DNA of 64,000 nucleotides. It comes from Neocallimastix lanati (nom. inval.). Lineage: Eukaryota > Neocallimastigomycota > Neocallimastigomycetes > Neocallimastigales > Neocallimastigaceae. Of the stretch, positions 1 to 13,194 are shown piece by piece. A model generated the notes under the pieces. The model made no database searches and had not been told where the DNA came from. It saw nothing but the letters and a program-made list of their open reading frames with translations. The position numbers were made by a program, and so were the translations under genes. Where the stretch lies: positions 541,501 through 605,500 of the forward strand of contig JACVTC010000061.1 in assembly GCA_016946835.1 (NCBI GenBank), in the 5' to 3' direction. Numbering within the stretch: the first letter of the stretch is position 1; every line of letters starts with the position of its first letter.

Positions 1-1
1 A

Positions 2-655
2 TGGTCAGTTGATGAAAATGGAATTACTGCTAAATATGATAGTTATTCATTTAATATTACCAATTACAATCGTGGAGCATTACCAAAGAATGAAAATGAA
101 TCTGTTAGTTACAAGGAATTCAAAGCTGCCAATTCTAGTGGTATTGCTCGTTTCAATGTTTGTACTAAATGTGGAGATGGAACATACATTGGAGAAAAAT
201 GTAAATATGTTTCTTGCCCAGAAAATTGTACTAAATGTCTTGATGGTAAAACATGTACTGAATGTGCTACTGGAAGTGAATTAATTGATGGTGCCTGTAA
301 GAAGATTATAACTACTACCACTACTACTACTACTACTACTATCACTACTACTATTACTAAGGTTCCAACTACTACTATTGTTGAAGAAACTGAAACAGTT
401 GATAATGTTACTGAAAAGGAAGAACCAACTGAAAGTGAAATTGTTGATGATGAAGAAGAAACCAGTGATGCTAATGATTCAGATATAGAAGAAGAAGAAG
501 TTACTGATGAACCAACAGAAGTTAAAGAAGATGATGATGAAGATGATGTTATTGAAGAAGCTACAGAAACTGAAAACAAACCTAAACCAATAACTAAGGT
601 TGTTGTTGTTAAAAGACCAAAAACAATCAAAAAATGTTTAATTAAGAAAAATTAA
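2..655 (+). CDS. 3' part of secreted Cys-rich, acidic-tail protein (copy 1, 5' end outside window)
   Basis: The reading frame is open from the window edge and ends at TAA 653-655. It matches the C-terminal ~217 residues of the intact gene at 4096-5742 almost residue for residue. In order it shows a stretch with the motif WSVDENG, a Cys-rich growth-factor-receptor-like segment (CTKCGDG, CPENCTKC), a Thr tract, a long Glu/Asp-rich region and a Lys-rich end (KKCLIKKN). One cysteine of the Cys-rich segment is replaced by Tyr (EKCKYVSC here, EKCKCISC in copy 2), and one Asp/Glu block differs in length. The 3' flank also matches that of copy 2 for about 180 bp, so this is a duplicated locus. The function is not recognised. 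Whether the missing 5' part is intact cannot be seen. Confidence 0.85.
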   Translation, partial: WSVDENGITAKYDSYSFNITNYNRGALPKNENESVSYKEFKAANSSGIARFNVCTKCGDGTYIGEKCKYVSCPENCTKCLDGKTCTECATGSELIDGACKKIITTTTTTTTTTITTTITKVPTTTIVEETETVDNVTEKEEPTESEIVDDEEETSDANDSDIEEEEVTDEPTEVKEDDDEDDVIEEATETENKPKPITKVVVVKRPKTIKKCLIKKN

Positions 656-2156
656 ATTTTTAATTAACAAAATCAGAACTATTAAAATTCATTAAGTATA
701 TATTTTTAATGCTAAATATATACTTCTTACTTTAAAAATATAGATTTTAAAATAAATTTTTAAAAAATATTGTAAATAGGAATAAAATAATATAATTAAA
801 AATTAATAATATTTTAATTTATATTAATAATTTAAAAATTATTCTTTTTTTTTTAAATTATTTAAAAATATAATATTATATAAATAAATAATAAAAATAT
901 AGACAATTAATTATTAAAAAAATATTATATATATTATATTTTTTTAACATAATTAATATTATTTATTATTAATTTTTAAATGAAAATTTTGTAAAATTAA
1001 TAATCAAATTCATTTTTATTATATAATAATATATTTTAATTTTATTATATATAAATAAAAGTTTTCTTAAAAAAAAAAAAAAAACGTAAATTATTACTGA
1101 TTTTATTTTTTTATTTATTGTTTCTTATTTTATCTTTAAAATTAATAAATAATCATACCTCTTATTAATTAGTTTATTTAATTATTTATTCAATGTAATA
1201 TTGATTATAAATTTTAAAAAAATTTTTTTTCAAATATTTATAATTAATTTCCAATTAGGACTATTTACTATTCACTTTTATCGTTTTTTTCGAATATCTC
1301 AATAAAGTAAAAACAAACACAAAACCAGAAACAAAAAAAAAAAGCAATTTCAAAAAAAATAAAGGAATCAATATTTTAAACAGATAAAATATATATTATT
1401 ATAATAAAATATATATTATTATAAAATTCCTCAATTACTATTTATTTTTACTTATTAGGAAAGTAGGGTTGGTAAATTACAATTAATTAAAATTAATTAT
1501 TAAATTAAAAAATTAATTTGAAACACGTTTAGCTTTTTATTTTTTGATATTTTTAAACTAATTCATAAAATCTTAAATATATATCCTTTGTAAAATCATA
1601 TTAAAAAAAAAAATAAAAAAAAAAAAAAAAAGAAAACTAATAAAAAATTATATAAATTAAATTTTAGGTTTATAATAAAATAATTGTTTATAAAGCTTAT
1701 TTCATATTTAAAATATTTACAATAAAGCAAATAACTATATAAATAATAAAATTCAATAAACATATGCTATTAAAACAAATATATCTTACATCATCTATTA
1801 ATTACTAAATTTAAAAATAAAAATACAAAATAGAGAATAATAATAAATAATAATATATATATTCTCACATAATAATACTTTTATACTAAATTGTATTCTT
1901 AAAATTTGAAATAGAAATTTTTATTAAATTTCGTAATTTAAGATTTTTCTTTTTTTCAAAAAAAAAAAAATAATAATAATAATAATAATAAATAAATAAA
2001 TAAATAAATAAATAAATACTTTTTATTTCAATTATTATAAAATTTATTTTTTAAATTTGATGATTCTATCATAAAATAGATTTTCAATTAAATAATTTTT
2101 TTTTTTTTACCATAAAAAATGTAATTAATTATTTAATGATTTTTTTTTTTTAAATA

Positions 2157-2213
<57 letters not shown>

Positions 2214-2317
2214 TTTAGTTTTAATGTAGGATGTTATTCTAATTATTAAATTTATCAAAAATTTTATATATTATTAAAATATTTAATATTTTTAAATTTT
2301 GTGGTAATCTCCTATAT

Positions 2318-2370
<53 letters not shown>

Positions 2371-4095
2371 GATCAATAAAAAATAATAAATAGTCACTAT
2401 ATTATTATATTTATATAATGTTTTATTTATTTAACTATTTATCATTTTTATTATTAAATATCGAATCATTAATATAAAATTGTTTGTTTATAATATTTTG
2501 AAATAAATATTTAATAAATTTAATACTTTTTTAAATATTAATTTCTAAGTATTATAAACTATTAAAAATTAATTTTATTATTTTTATATTAATTATATTA
2601 AGGAAAATTAATTATTAACATCTGATAAAATCTTAAATTATTGTTTTAAATTTTAATTTCTTTAAGGAAAATTAATTATGTAAATTTGATAAAATATTCA
2701 ATTTATTGTTTTAAAATTTGTAGAAATGACAATATAATAATTATTATTATTAAAAAATATAAAAATAATAATAAAATATTATAATAATAATGATAATAAT
2801 AATAAAATATATTAAAAAAAATAATAAATATATAATAATAATAAAAATAAAAAAAAAAAAAAAAAAAAAATAGCTATGATAATAAAAATATAATATATTA
2901 TAAAAAAGTAATTATAAATTTTTAAAAAAAAAAAAAAATTAATATTCATTTATATATATATATATATAAAAAGCGTGAATCAATTATTTTTTAATTTATG
3001 ATATATACATGAAATATTAATATTCAAATATAAAATAATTATAAGATTAATTTTTAAATATATATATATATATTATTTTTACATGAGTTAATATTTAAAA
3101 TGTTTGTATTAAACTACATTGATTACGATTATGAATTATTATTTATTAAATAAATGAAAAAATTATTTAAATATTATAATTTTACATATTACATATTATA
3201 TTTTTATATTAAAAAAGTTTCAAATATTATTTATTTAATAATAATAATTATAATTATAATAAAATATTTCTATTAATAATGAATTATTATTTATTAAATA
3301 AATGAAATAATTATTTAAATATTTTAATATTACATTTTTTATATTAAAAAAAAATTAAATATAATTTATTCTTTCCATTTTCTGTTAAAAAAATAATTCA
3401 TTTTAGTATTTTCTGTTAATAATTTTCTATCAAAATCCATAATAATTAAAATATATAGTAATACTTATCATTTAATTTACATATTCAAAAAAAAAATATA
3501 TAAAAATTTTTTAATTATTCCTTCATTAAAATTTAATTTAAACTTGAGTGAATTTTAATATATACTACTAAAGCTGGCCAATAATCCTTTAAATTTAATT
3601 ATTTCCTTTTAATAAAATAAAATATTTAATAGAGTTTTAAAAATTAAAAATTATATTATCTCCATAAAATAATTATTTGAATAATATTTTTTTATAAGAA
3701 ATAATAGTAATAAATTATAAAAATAATATAATAATAATAATAAACAGTTTCATTAATTCTTTTTTTATATAAAAGAAAAACTTTTTTCCACCATTTTTAA
3801 AATTCATTAATTATCATAATTAATAACATACATAAATATTATTATATTTTATATTTAATAAATTCATTAATACATCATCTATATTTAGGTAAATTTAATT
3901 CTTATAACTTATTTTTTATAAACTTAAATATTAAAATTAAATTTAAAATATATTAATAATAATAATTAATAATTATTCCTTATTAATAAATAATATTTTA
4001 TATAGGTGAAAGTAACTGTCACTTTATTAATAGTGATATTTAAATAGAGAGATTTATAAAATTTTTTTAACTTCTAATATAAAAATAAAAATAAA
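656..4095. other. Gene-free AT-rich spacer between the duplicated secreted-protein genes
   Basis: No reading frame of any credible length or composition is seen. The stretch is nearly all A and T, with A-runs at about 2160-2211 (52 A) and 2324-2367 (44 A), AAT/AAAT microsatellites near 1970-2017, and a short TA repeat near 2951-2966. The first ~180 bp is homologous to the 3' flank of the copy 2 gene. The last ~100 bp should contain the promoter and 5' UTR of the gene at 4096. Confidence 0.7.
4009..4025. promoter_or_regulatory. 17-bp imperfect palindrome upstream of the secreted-protein gene
   Basis: AAAGTAACTGTCACTTT is an inverted repeat with two mismatched pairs around its centre. It lies about 70 bp before the ATG at 4096, in a rare patch with G and C. 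A role as a regulator binding site is inference from position and symmetry only. Confidence 0.25.
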
Positions 4096-5742
4096 ATGTT
4101 CAAGAATATTTTAAAGTGTTTTGCTTTATTCACTGTTTATAATGTTGTAGCTGATGCTAAGGTCTCTCTCGACTATACAAATGATGGTGTTTTAAGAAAA
4201 GATGGTGAATGTAATATCAATTTCATTAATTTCGGTATTAATAATGATATTATTGATCTCAAAATTAAAAAGGAAAATAATTCAAATGGAACTTTCAATT
4301 TATTAATTAGTGATTTAAAGAATGCTAATGCCTATCTTAATAATAAGAGCACCGGTTACACTTTCAATGATAATGAAATTAAGAACTATGTTAAAGTCAG
4401 TCAAAATGGTAATGCTATTAAAGATATCGAAGCTACCGCTGCTCCACATGGTCGTTTCTCACTTTTAATTAAAAATTTAAAAAGTTGTGAAGGTCTTTCC
4501 ATTAAAGAAACCTTTAAAACTGATGTTTTAATTAATAGTTATTTATATTATTCTAATGTTAAACCAAATGGTATTAATCATGCCTATGATATTGTTGAAT
4601 TTGGACCATCTTCCAATAATGTTCCATATGATACTCTTAAATGGAATATGAATACTGGTTTAGACAGTGCTAGAGAAAAGTGTGGAATTTATATTGATTA
4701 TCATGAATTTGATTATACTGGTGGAGCCCACTGGAAATGGTATCTTTCTACAGATAATATCAATAATAAGAAATGTGATAATCCTGCATTCTATGCAGCT
4801 GTTAAAGATTCTTATGCTAATTATGAAGTTATGGAAGAACTCTTTGGAGATCATTACAATGGTTATGTCATTAAGAGAGAAGGATCAGGAATTGGACATA
4901 TGGATGGTATTCTTGTTGATCAAAAATATTTAATTGAAATTTATCAAAATGGATGTGATGAACAAAACAAAGATCAAGTTATTTGTACTATTTCATCAAA
5001 CAAGAAACTTACATATAAGGAATTCACTCAAGAATTTGTTAAAAATTGTCCAAGTATTATTGAAGATCCAAAAGAAGAAGTTAGATGGTCAGTTGATGAA
5101 AATGGAATTACTGCTAAATATGATAGTTATTCATTTAATATTACTAATTACAATCGTGGAGCATTACCAAAGAATGAAAATGAATCGGTTAGTTACAAAG
5201 AATTCAAAGCAGCCAATTCTAGTGGTATTGCTCGTTTCAATGTTTGTACTAAATGTGGAGATGGAACATACATTGGAGAAAAATGTAAATGTATTTCCTG
5301 TCCAGAAAATTGTACTAAATGTCTTGATGGTAAAACATGTACTGAATGTGCTACTGGAAGTGAATTAATTGATGGTGCCTGTAAGAAGATTATTACTACT
5401 ACAACTACTACCACTACTACTACTACTACTATCACTACTACTATTACTAAGGTTCCAACTACTACTATTGTTGAAGAAACTGAAACAGTTGATAATGTTA
5501 CTGAAAAGGAAGAACCAACTGAAAGTGAAATTGTTGATGATGAAGAAGAAACTAGTGATGCTAATGATTCAGATTTAGAAGAAGAAGAAGTTACTGATGA
5601 ACCAACAGAAGTTAAAGAAGAAGATGAAGATGATGATATAGAAGAAGCTACAGAAACTGAAAACAAACCAAAACCAATAACAAAGGTTGTTGTTGTTAAA
5701 AGACCAAAAACAATTAAAAAATGTTTAATTAAGAAAAATTAA
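4096..5742 (+). CDS. Secreted Cys-rich protein with Thr tract, acidic region and basic tail (copy 2)
   Basis: The gene encodes 548 aa in one exon. The start is supported by a signal peptide (Lys, then a hydrophobic stretch, ending near VVADA at residues 18-22) and by the A-rich sequence before the ATG. Residues ~23-330 form a region with scattered Cys and several N-glycosylation sequons (such as NNSN, NGTF) that I cannot assign to a family. Residues ~381-431 have closely spaced CxxC pairs, as in growth-factor-receptor Cys-rich (furin-like) repeats. Then come a Thr tract (~434-458), a Glu/Asp-rich region (~461-530) and a short Lys-rich end. There is no membrane anchor at the C terminus. The layout suggests an extracellular or cell-surface protein; the Thr and acidic parts look like spacers. 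A near-identical copy lies upstream at 2-655. The biochemical role is unknown. Confidence 0.85.
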   Translation: MFKNILKCFALFTVYNVVADAKVSLDYTNDGVLRKDGECNINFINFGINNDIIDLKIKKENNSNGTFNLLISDLKNANAYLNNKSTGYTFNDNEIKNYVKVSQNGNAIKDIEATAAPHGRFSLLIKNLKSCEGLSIKETFKTDVLINSYLYYSNVKPNGINHAYDIVEFGPSSNNVPYDTLKWNMNTGLDSAREKCGIYIDYHEFDYTGGAHWKWYLSTDNINNKKCDNPAFYAAVKDSYANYEVMEELFGDHYNGYVIKREGSGIGHMDGILVDQKYLIEIYQNGCDEQNKDQVICTISSNKKLTYKEFTQEFVKNCPSIIEDPKEEVRWSVDENGITAKYDSYSFNITNYNRGALPKNENESVSYKEFKAANSSGIARFNVCTKCGDGTYIGEKCKCISCPENCTKCLDGKTCTECATGSELIDGACKKIITTTTTTTTTTTTITTTITKVPTTTIVEETETVDNVTEKEEPTESEIVDDEEETSDANDSDLEEEEVTDEPTEVKEEDEDDDIEEATETENKPKPITKVVVVKRPKTIKKCLIKKN

Positions 5743-6029
5743 ATTTTTAATTAACAAAAGCTAAACTATTAAAATCTCAACAAGTATATATTCTTAATGC
5801 TAAATATATACTAGTTACTTCCAAAATATAGACTTCAAAATAAATTTTAGAAGATGTTGTAAATAAGAATGTAATAATATAATTAAAAATTAATATTAAT
5901 ATAATTTATATTAAATGTATTTTTAAAATAATAAATGATTCTGTTTATTAAATTATTTACAAATATAATAATATAAAAAAAATTATATATATATATATAT
6001 ATGTATTAAAATATATAGAGGATTAATTA

Positions 6030-6060
<31 letters not shown>

Positions 6061-6223
6061 TTATTTTTTTTAACATAATTAGTCAGTATTAACTTTAAAA
6101 AAAAAAGAAAAGAAAATAATTAAGAAAAAAAAATATAAGAAAAAAAATAAAGGAATACAAAAATGTAAAAAATTAATTTTAAGATGTTTTACATCATAAT
6201 TAAATAAATAAATAAAAGATATT

Positions 6224-6281
<58 letters not shown>

Positions 6282-6840
6282 AGAGAGTACATTAAATCAT
6301 TACATTTATTTTAAAAAAAAAATTAGTGTTTTTTTTTTTTTTTTTTTTTTTAAATGATTAAAAAATTAATTACAATGATACATATATTTATTTTTCAATT
6401 ATTTAAAATCTAAAACAAAAAATATTAAATTAATTTTTTTAATTAAAAATATGAATAGTTAATAATATATATATATTTTAAACCATATTTTATTGATTAT
6501 TACATTTAAGTGTTATTATATAAAAAGAATAAATAGGTATTTAAATTTATTTTCAAATTTTATTATTTAATTAATATTTAAGTAACCTTTTTTTTTATAA
6601 TTTATTGAATAAACATATACATACTCATAACTCTTTTTTTTTTAGATGATTTTAATTAATATTATCGAAATATTTAATTATATATTTAATTACATAATTA
6701 AATATTTCCATCTTAATTTTTTATAATTAAAACAATATATATAATCTATATATTTTTATGTGCAAGCTATATTCTGTATTAAAATAATTTGAAGATATTT
6801 AATAAATATATATATATATATATATATATAATAGATCTAG

Positions 6841-6883
<43 letters not shown>

Positions 6884-7384
6884 ATAATTCATATAATATT
6901 AATAAATAGGTATAAATAAATAATTTATTATGTTAAAAATTAAAAATAAAATTTATAATTATTAATTATTAATATATTAGTTTTTATTATTATTATTATT
7001 ATTAAATCATATTTATTATTAAAGAATAGTCACATTTTTTAACTTATAATACTAAAGAATATAAAAAATAATTAATCAACTATTAAAAATTTTAAAATAA
7101 TTTCTTTAAAATAATACCTCGTATGCAGATAATGATTTTTAATAATTTCAAAGATTTTTTTTTTTTTTTTTTAACGGCAGCAAACTTGTTTCATCTTTAT
7201 TAATTAAATATTTGATAAAATACATGTAATAAAATAATAAAAAAAAAAAGATAAAAAAATAAACAAAAAATAATAATTTCAAAGAAAAAAATAATAATAA
7301 TCATATATATATTAAAAGATTGTTATATATGAATAATAAAATAAAAAAAAAATTTTTTTAATAAAAATTTTTTTTCTCAAATAT

Positions 7385-7433
<49 letters not shown>

Positions 7434-7471
7434 TTATTTATTTTTAATCTTTTTATTTTATTTTTTTTTTT

Positions 7472-7502
<31 letters not shown>

Positions 7503-7608
7503 TGGAATTTTTATTGCTTTTTATTTTTGCTCTTGTTTTTATTTAATGTTATTTAATTATTGTTTAACACAAATAACATTCGTATTTCTTTTATCTTATT
7601 TTTTACTT

Positions 7609-7642
<34 letters not shown>

Positions 7643-7837
7643 GATTTACTTCATTACATAAATAATATTTTTCTTTCATACAATTAAATTATTAATGCTT
7701 TACCATAAATTATAATTATGGAGTATTATTATACTATATTATGATAAATATTTAATTATTTTTAAAATATTAATCATTAATAAAATTAAATGTTATTATA
7801 AAAAATAAAAAAAAGAAGATATTATTAATTATTATTA

Positions 7838-7904
<67 letters not shown>

Positions 7905-8388
7905 GATTATTATTAGACTATTATACAACTTTTGTAAATATAATATTTACAAAAGTAATATAATAATATTTACAATTTTCAATTATTATGAAAAACTATT
8001 ATTATTATTAAGATTTTACTGAAATTATTTTTATAATTATCATTACTAAAACTTATAAATAAAAAGGTATATTAACAAATTAATTTTAATTTTTTTTTTT
8101 TTTTTTTTGTTTTGATTTGATTTTGCTGTTATTTTTTACTTTAAAATTAAAACTATACATTATTAAAATTATTGAAATATTTATTTTTTTTCTTCAACTT
8201 TTTACTTTTATTTTTATTATATAATATTTCTAAAAATAAATAAAATTTTTTTTATTATTTTTTATTTTATTTTATTTTATTATTGTTGTTTTATTTTTGT
8301 TTTTTGTTTTTGCTTTTGTTTTTTTGTTTTTTTGTTTTTTTGTTTTTTGTTTTTTGTTTTTTGTTTTTTGTTTTTTTGTTTTTTTGTT
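5743..8388. other. Gene-free AT-rich spacer with A-runs and microsatellites
   Basis: No credible gene is seen. The first ~180 bp repeats the 3' flank of the copy 1 gene. Farther on there are A-runs at 6228-6278 and 6842-6878, TA repeats near 5985-6001, 6040-6060 and 7390-7428, and a TTA repeat at about 7836-7903. T-rich DNA with GTTTTT-like units at 8290-8388 lies just past the stop of the CotH gene and is probably its 3' UTR and flank. Confidence 0.7.
7836..7903. repeat. (TTA)n microsatellite
   Basis: About 22 copies of TTA/ATT run without interruption. Confidence 0.9.
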
Positions 8389-9867
8389 TTACTTTCTACA
8401 TCTTGGTAAAATTCCACACCAATCACCATTTTCCACACCCCATGCTCCATTAGTATCTCTAAATTCAACTTTACATTCCACGCAACATGGGAAACCTAAT
8501 TCTTCTGACCAGCAGACACTTTTATCTCTATAGCTAGGGACATCTGAACGAATACCACACCAATCATTGGTTTTAGGGCTGATTCCCCAATTACCATTTT
8601 CATCTTCAAATACTACTTCTTTATTTCCTGAATTACAACATGGATAACCTAACTGTTCAGACCAACATTCATTCTCTTTATCATTATTATTACTATAATA
8701 TCCAGTAAATTGAACTTTTTTATCAATTGGATATTGATAATCTTCATCCATATAAATTGGATCACATTCCATACCATAAGCTTTACAGACATATCTATAT
8801 TTAGCAAGAATCCAATATTTTATACCATAGGCATTATATTGAATGGTACTAATGGAAGTAAATTCAGAGTTAGCATCCCATTCCTCTAAAGTATATGTTT
8901 CTTCAGCACTTACATTAATTCTTCCAGGACGATTACCATTTTCATCTGGTGTTTTATCTATTATCACATAAGGTTTAATAAATTCTTTTAATTCATCGAT
9001 ACGTGGAAATAGAGTAGCTGGATTAAAAGCTCTCGTAACAATATCTTTTAAAGCTTCATCAAAACGAGTAGAATCCTTTAATATTAAAATATCAATAATA
9101 TGATAAGGCATAGTCCATTCAGCAAATGAATAACTTGGATAATCTGTATTAATGGCTTCATAACGTTCTGGCAAATCTTCAAAAATATAAGCTACAAATA
9201 CTCTATCGATATTAATACCAAATTCATGATCATAATCGTAGGAAAAATATTTCCATTTACCATTTGTTTGTTTATACATATAAAAGTTGTGGCCAATTTG
9301 TTGAATATGATCCCAACCACCAATTAAATATTCAATGGCCATTTCATATATAAAGTTATCTACTTCAAAAAAGTCTTCAATATCAGAAGCAGACTCTGCA
9401 GCATCTAACTTTGTTAAAAAGTCCATCCAATCTGTGTAATCTTTGAAATCACTATCTTCATTACCACAACCATGTCTTGAATTAAAAGTTAAATTAGAAC
9501 TACTACATTGGTATAAAGATTGAGAATCTTCTTCACCGTATACAAATTTTATCCATGACTGTTTAATAGCATCCGTTAAAACAAATAATCCCATAAATTC
9601 ATCATTAATATATAAAGTGGCATAATTGGCGGAAATTGAAGGAAGACCTAAACGATTATGAATATCAGATGTTAACTTTGATCTTAAAAATGTTGGTTCT
9701 GTATAATCAGAACGAAGTTTAAATTGACTACGACCATATAAATTCTTGCCACCTCTAATCTTTAAATTAAAATTAGGTTTAATTAATTCTCTTGAATATT
9801 GACCTGCTAATGAAAAAGTAACTTTATCAAATTGAAGTTTTTCTCTTTATATAAATAAATTCATGTT

Positions 9868-9915
<48 letters not shown>

Positions 9916-10370
9916 AAAATATAAATATAAATATATTAATAAAAATAACCAATTTAAATAAAATATTAAATAGGTATATAAAATAATTTTTTAGTTAATT
10001 AAATTGAAATAAAATAAATAATTATAATTATAATTAAAAAAAATTAACATAAATATAAATATAAATATAAAGTAGAATGATTTAATTAATAAGTATAACA
10101 ATATAAATATAAATATAAAGTAGAATAATTTAATTAATAAATATAGCAATATAAATATAAAGTAGAATGATTTAATTAATAAATATAACAATATAAATAT
10201 AAATATAAATATAAAAGGAAAATAAACAGAAAAAAAATTAAAAAAAAATTTAGTAATAATAATATAGTAAATGTTATTTATATATTATAAATATTAATAA
10301 ATAAATTTTTCTTTTATAATAAATAATATTCCTATTATATATTTATCTGAAAATCTTTTTTTTTTAAAAA

Positions 10371-10406
<36 letters not shown>

Positions 10407-11659
10407 GTTATATGTTTTATATGTCTATTAAATAATTATTAACATATATATTTATAAATTGTAATTTACCCATTAATTTCAACGGTCAAGGAGGCCTTTT
10501 TAGTTTTAAACTTCTTTGAGTTATCACTATAATAAATTTCAGTATCAGCATTATCATTGATTTGATTATTTTCATCTACGATGTCAGTAAAACTTTCATC
10601 TATGTCATTAGTAATACTTTCAACAATGGCATTAGTAGTGTTTTCATCTATAAAATCAGTAACATTTTCATCAATACTATTACTGTAAATCGATTCTGAT
10701 GAAACTTCATAATTATCTTCCGTGATATAAAATATATCTTGGTTATTATCAGTTGGATTAACAGTAGTATTACTTTCATTCCAATCAACATTTTCTGTTG
10801 GAATTTCATTTTGAATATTATTTTCATTTTCCTCAAAAATGTCCAGAGTATGATTATTAAATGAATTTTGAATGTCGGGTAATTCTCCTGAGATAATGGA
10901 CTTAACTTCTGTATCTTTTAAAGTAGCTTTTTTACCATAAGTAGCGATAGTTGAAAGTTTTTCAGGAACACTTTGCTTATTTACTTTAAATTCTACGAAA
11001 AAGTCTGAATATTTAATAAGATCAAAGTAAGGATTACGATCAAAAAACTCTGCCATGATATTACCGTTTCCAAAATCAAAATCAATATAATTATATTTAT
11101 TCATATCATAAGCTTTTAGGATTTCCTCTTTATTTAAATGAGGGTAACCATCCTCACCAATATTTAATTCAGGAAAGAGGGCAGTCACATTATGATTTGG
11201 AAAATTTTCAAAGAAATTAGTGCCAGTAATATGATCAAATCCTTCCCCGGCCATTCTATAGAAGTTATCTAAAATACTTTGTATATAAATAATGGAAGTT
11301 CCTAAACCTCCAACATCAGCTTTTTCTTTTAAAATATCAAATTCTTTTTTTGAAAGAGTTACTCTAAAAATAGGAACTTCATTATCCGTTAATTCAAAAA
11401 TTTGAGCACGTTGCCCCTTTTCAATAAATGTTGTTGATACTGCTAATGTGCAATAAGCTATAATTAAAAATTTAAAATAAAAAAAAAAAAATTAAGAAAA
11501 GCAAAAAATTAGAATTATAGATATTCAAATAACAAAAATTTATGTATATTAATATATTATTTATTTAATAATTATTATATTTCCATAAATACAACAAATA
11601 TTATATTTAAATAAATATACATTACCACATAATAAAAATGTAATTAAATATTTTAACAT
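8389..11659 (-). CDS. Secreted CotH-family protein with two C-terminal fungal dockerin domains
   Basis: Three exons on the minus strand: 11659-11626, 11457-10470 and 9844-8389. The introns (11625-11458 and 10469-9845) have GT-AG ends and join in phase, giving 825 aa. Exon 1 and the start of exon 2 form a signal peptide (MLKYLITFLLC then AYCTLAVS). Residues ~30-210 precede a long Asn/Asp/Glu-rich linker (~214-320). The CotH region follows, with KIRGGKNLYGRSQFKLRSD-like sequence, LPSISANYATLYIND, HNFYMYK (~526) and the kinase-like YDYDHEFG (~543-550). Two dockerin (CBM10-like) domains end the protein at ~733-772 and ~783-820, each with CWSE, PCC and WCGI. In gut fungi dockerins attach enzymes to the cellulosome, and CotH proteins are common non-hydrolytic members. 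The role of CotH there, possibly protein modification, is inference from the spore-coat kinase family. The splice sites are my own reading, supported by phase and family continuity. Confidence 0.85.
10069..10205. repeat. Minisatellite inside the second intron of the CotH gene
   Basis: Three copies of a 41-49 bp unit begin with AAAGTAGAAT at 10069, 10118 and 10159. Each is followed by ATTTAATTAATAAATATA-like sequence and a variable run of TATAAA units. It explains much of the 625-bp length of this intron. Confidence 0.75.
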
Positions 11660-13194
11660 TTTTAAATTTATTATAAATGATTTATATTCTCATATAAAAT
11701 ATATATATTTTTGTTTTGAAAAAAATAATACTTATTATATTTATTGAAATATATATTTTTATTATATATATTATTAAGTAAAAACAAAAAAATATAATAA
11801 ATAGTCTTCCCTTGTTATATATATTATATATTTTACTTTTTATTTTTGAAAAAAAAAAAAAAAAATTAATATTACAACGAATATGATACTTATTTATACT
11901 ATTTTTTTTTTTTTTTTTTATTTTAAAAAAATAATATGTATAATAACGAATTCTAATTAATAATAAAAAATAAATTTATATATAACAAAATAAATGAATA
12001 TTAATTATATAATTTAAATAAATAATAATAATAATAAATGAATAATTTACAAACTTAATAAATATGTAAGAAGAAAAATTTTACAACATTATTTAATTAG
12101 AGCATATAAAACTAAATTAAAATTAAATAAGGAATAATGAATCAAAATTTTATTTACCAATAGAATTAAAGGAAGAAAAGATTGACTTAATCACTAAAAA
12201 TTATATCAAAAACTTTATTTCATTTATTTTTGCCAGTTGATTAAAAAGTTAAAATTCTAAAAAAATTGAATATATAGAAAGAAAAGAAAACTTAAACTAT
12301 TTAATACCATAGAAATGATATATTTATAAAATAACGTATATATAATAGTTTATAGTACAATATATAATTTTTTAATTTATACAAAAAGAAAAATTACTTA
12401 ATTACTTTATAAATTAGATTTATCTTCTATAGTAAAAAAAAAAAAAAAAAAAAAAAAATTTTCTTTTATATATCAAATTAGCTTTCTTTAATTATTTAAA
12501 CTTTTTTTTAATCTAGAATGATAAACATTTCTTTTTACATGGAACTTTTATATGGAAATTTTACATGGAATAAAAATTTTTGAAATATTCAATGAAAATA
12601 AAATAAAAAAAAAAAGTACAGAAATACCCAACAATATTAATACAGCTAATATTATAATTTTTTTTAATTTTAATAAGGTAATTATTTAGCACAAGGTGTA
12701 TTTAGTATATTTAGTATAAAACAAAAACTTAATTAAAGCACACATACACAAACACTTCTGACTACATAAAATTAATAGTACCATTTTTTTTTGTTTTACT
12801 TTTTTTTAAAAAATTTTATAAAATTGTCAAAAAAAAATTTTTTTTTTATTTTTTTTTTTTTTTTCCTTTTGCTTTTTGGGTTTTTTAAAATTTACTTAAT
12901 ATTTAAAGTTCAATAACATATGAAATTTTTTTTTATTTAACCTTTTTTATACATTATTAAAAAAAATTATTTTTAAATTTTTTTTTAAATTTTTACTTCT
13001 TCTTTCTCTTTAAAAAAAAGAAAAAAAAATAGACTTTTTGGTTTAATATATGTTTTGGAAATAGTTTCATCATATAATATAAAAAGAAAGAAATAAAAAA
13101 TTAAAAAATGAACAAAAAAAAAAAATAGAATTTTTATAAAAAAATTTTTAGTATATATACAATAATTACTGAATTCAATTGTATTTAATTATTA
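11660..13194. other. AT-rich DNA without visible genes
   Basis: Apart from the 5' flank of the CotH gene just past 11659, I see only A/T runs and short degenerate repeats here. No reading frame or RNA gene is supported. Confidence 0.6.

Noticed and set aside
109-630. Minus-strand open frame rich in Ser/Val opposite the first gene
   Set aside because: It is the reverse reading of the Thr and acidic tracts of the plus-strand gene. The same shadow appears opposite copy 2 at 5193-5666.
8297-8533. Plus-strand frame opposite the end of the CotH gene
   Set aside because: It is a shadow of the dockerin-coding exon joined to a T-rich repeat.
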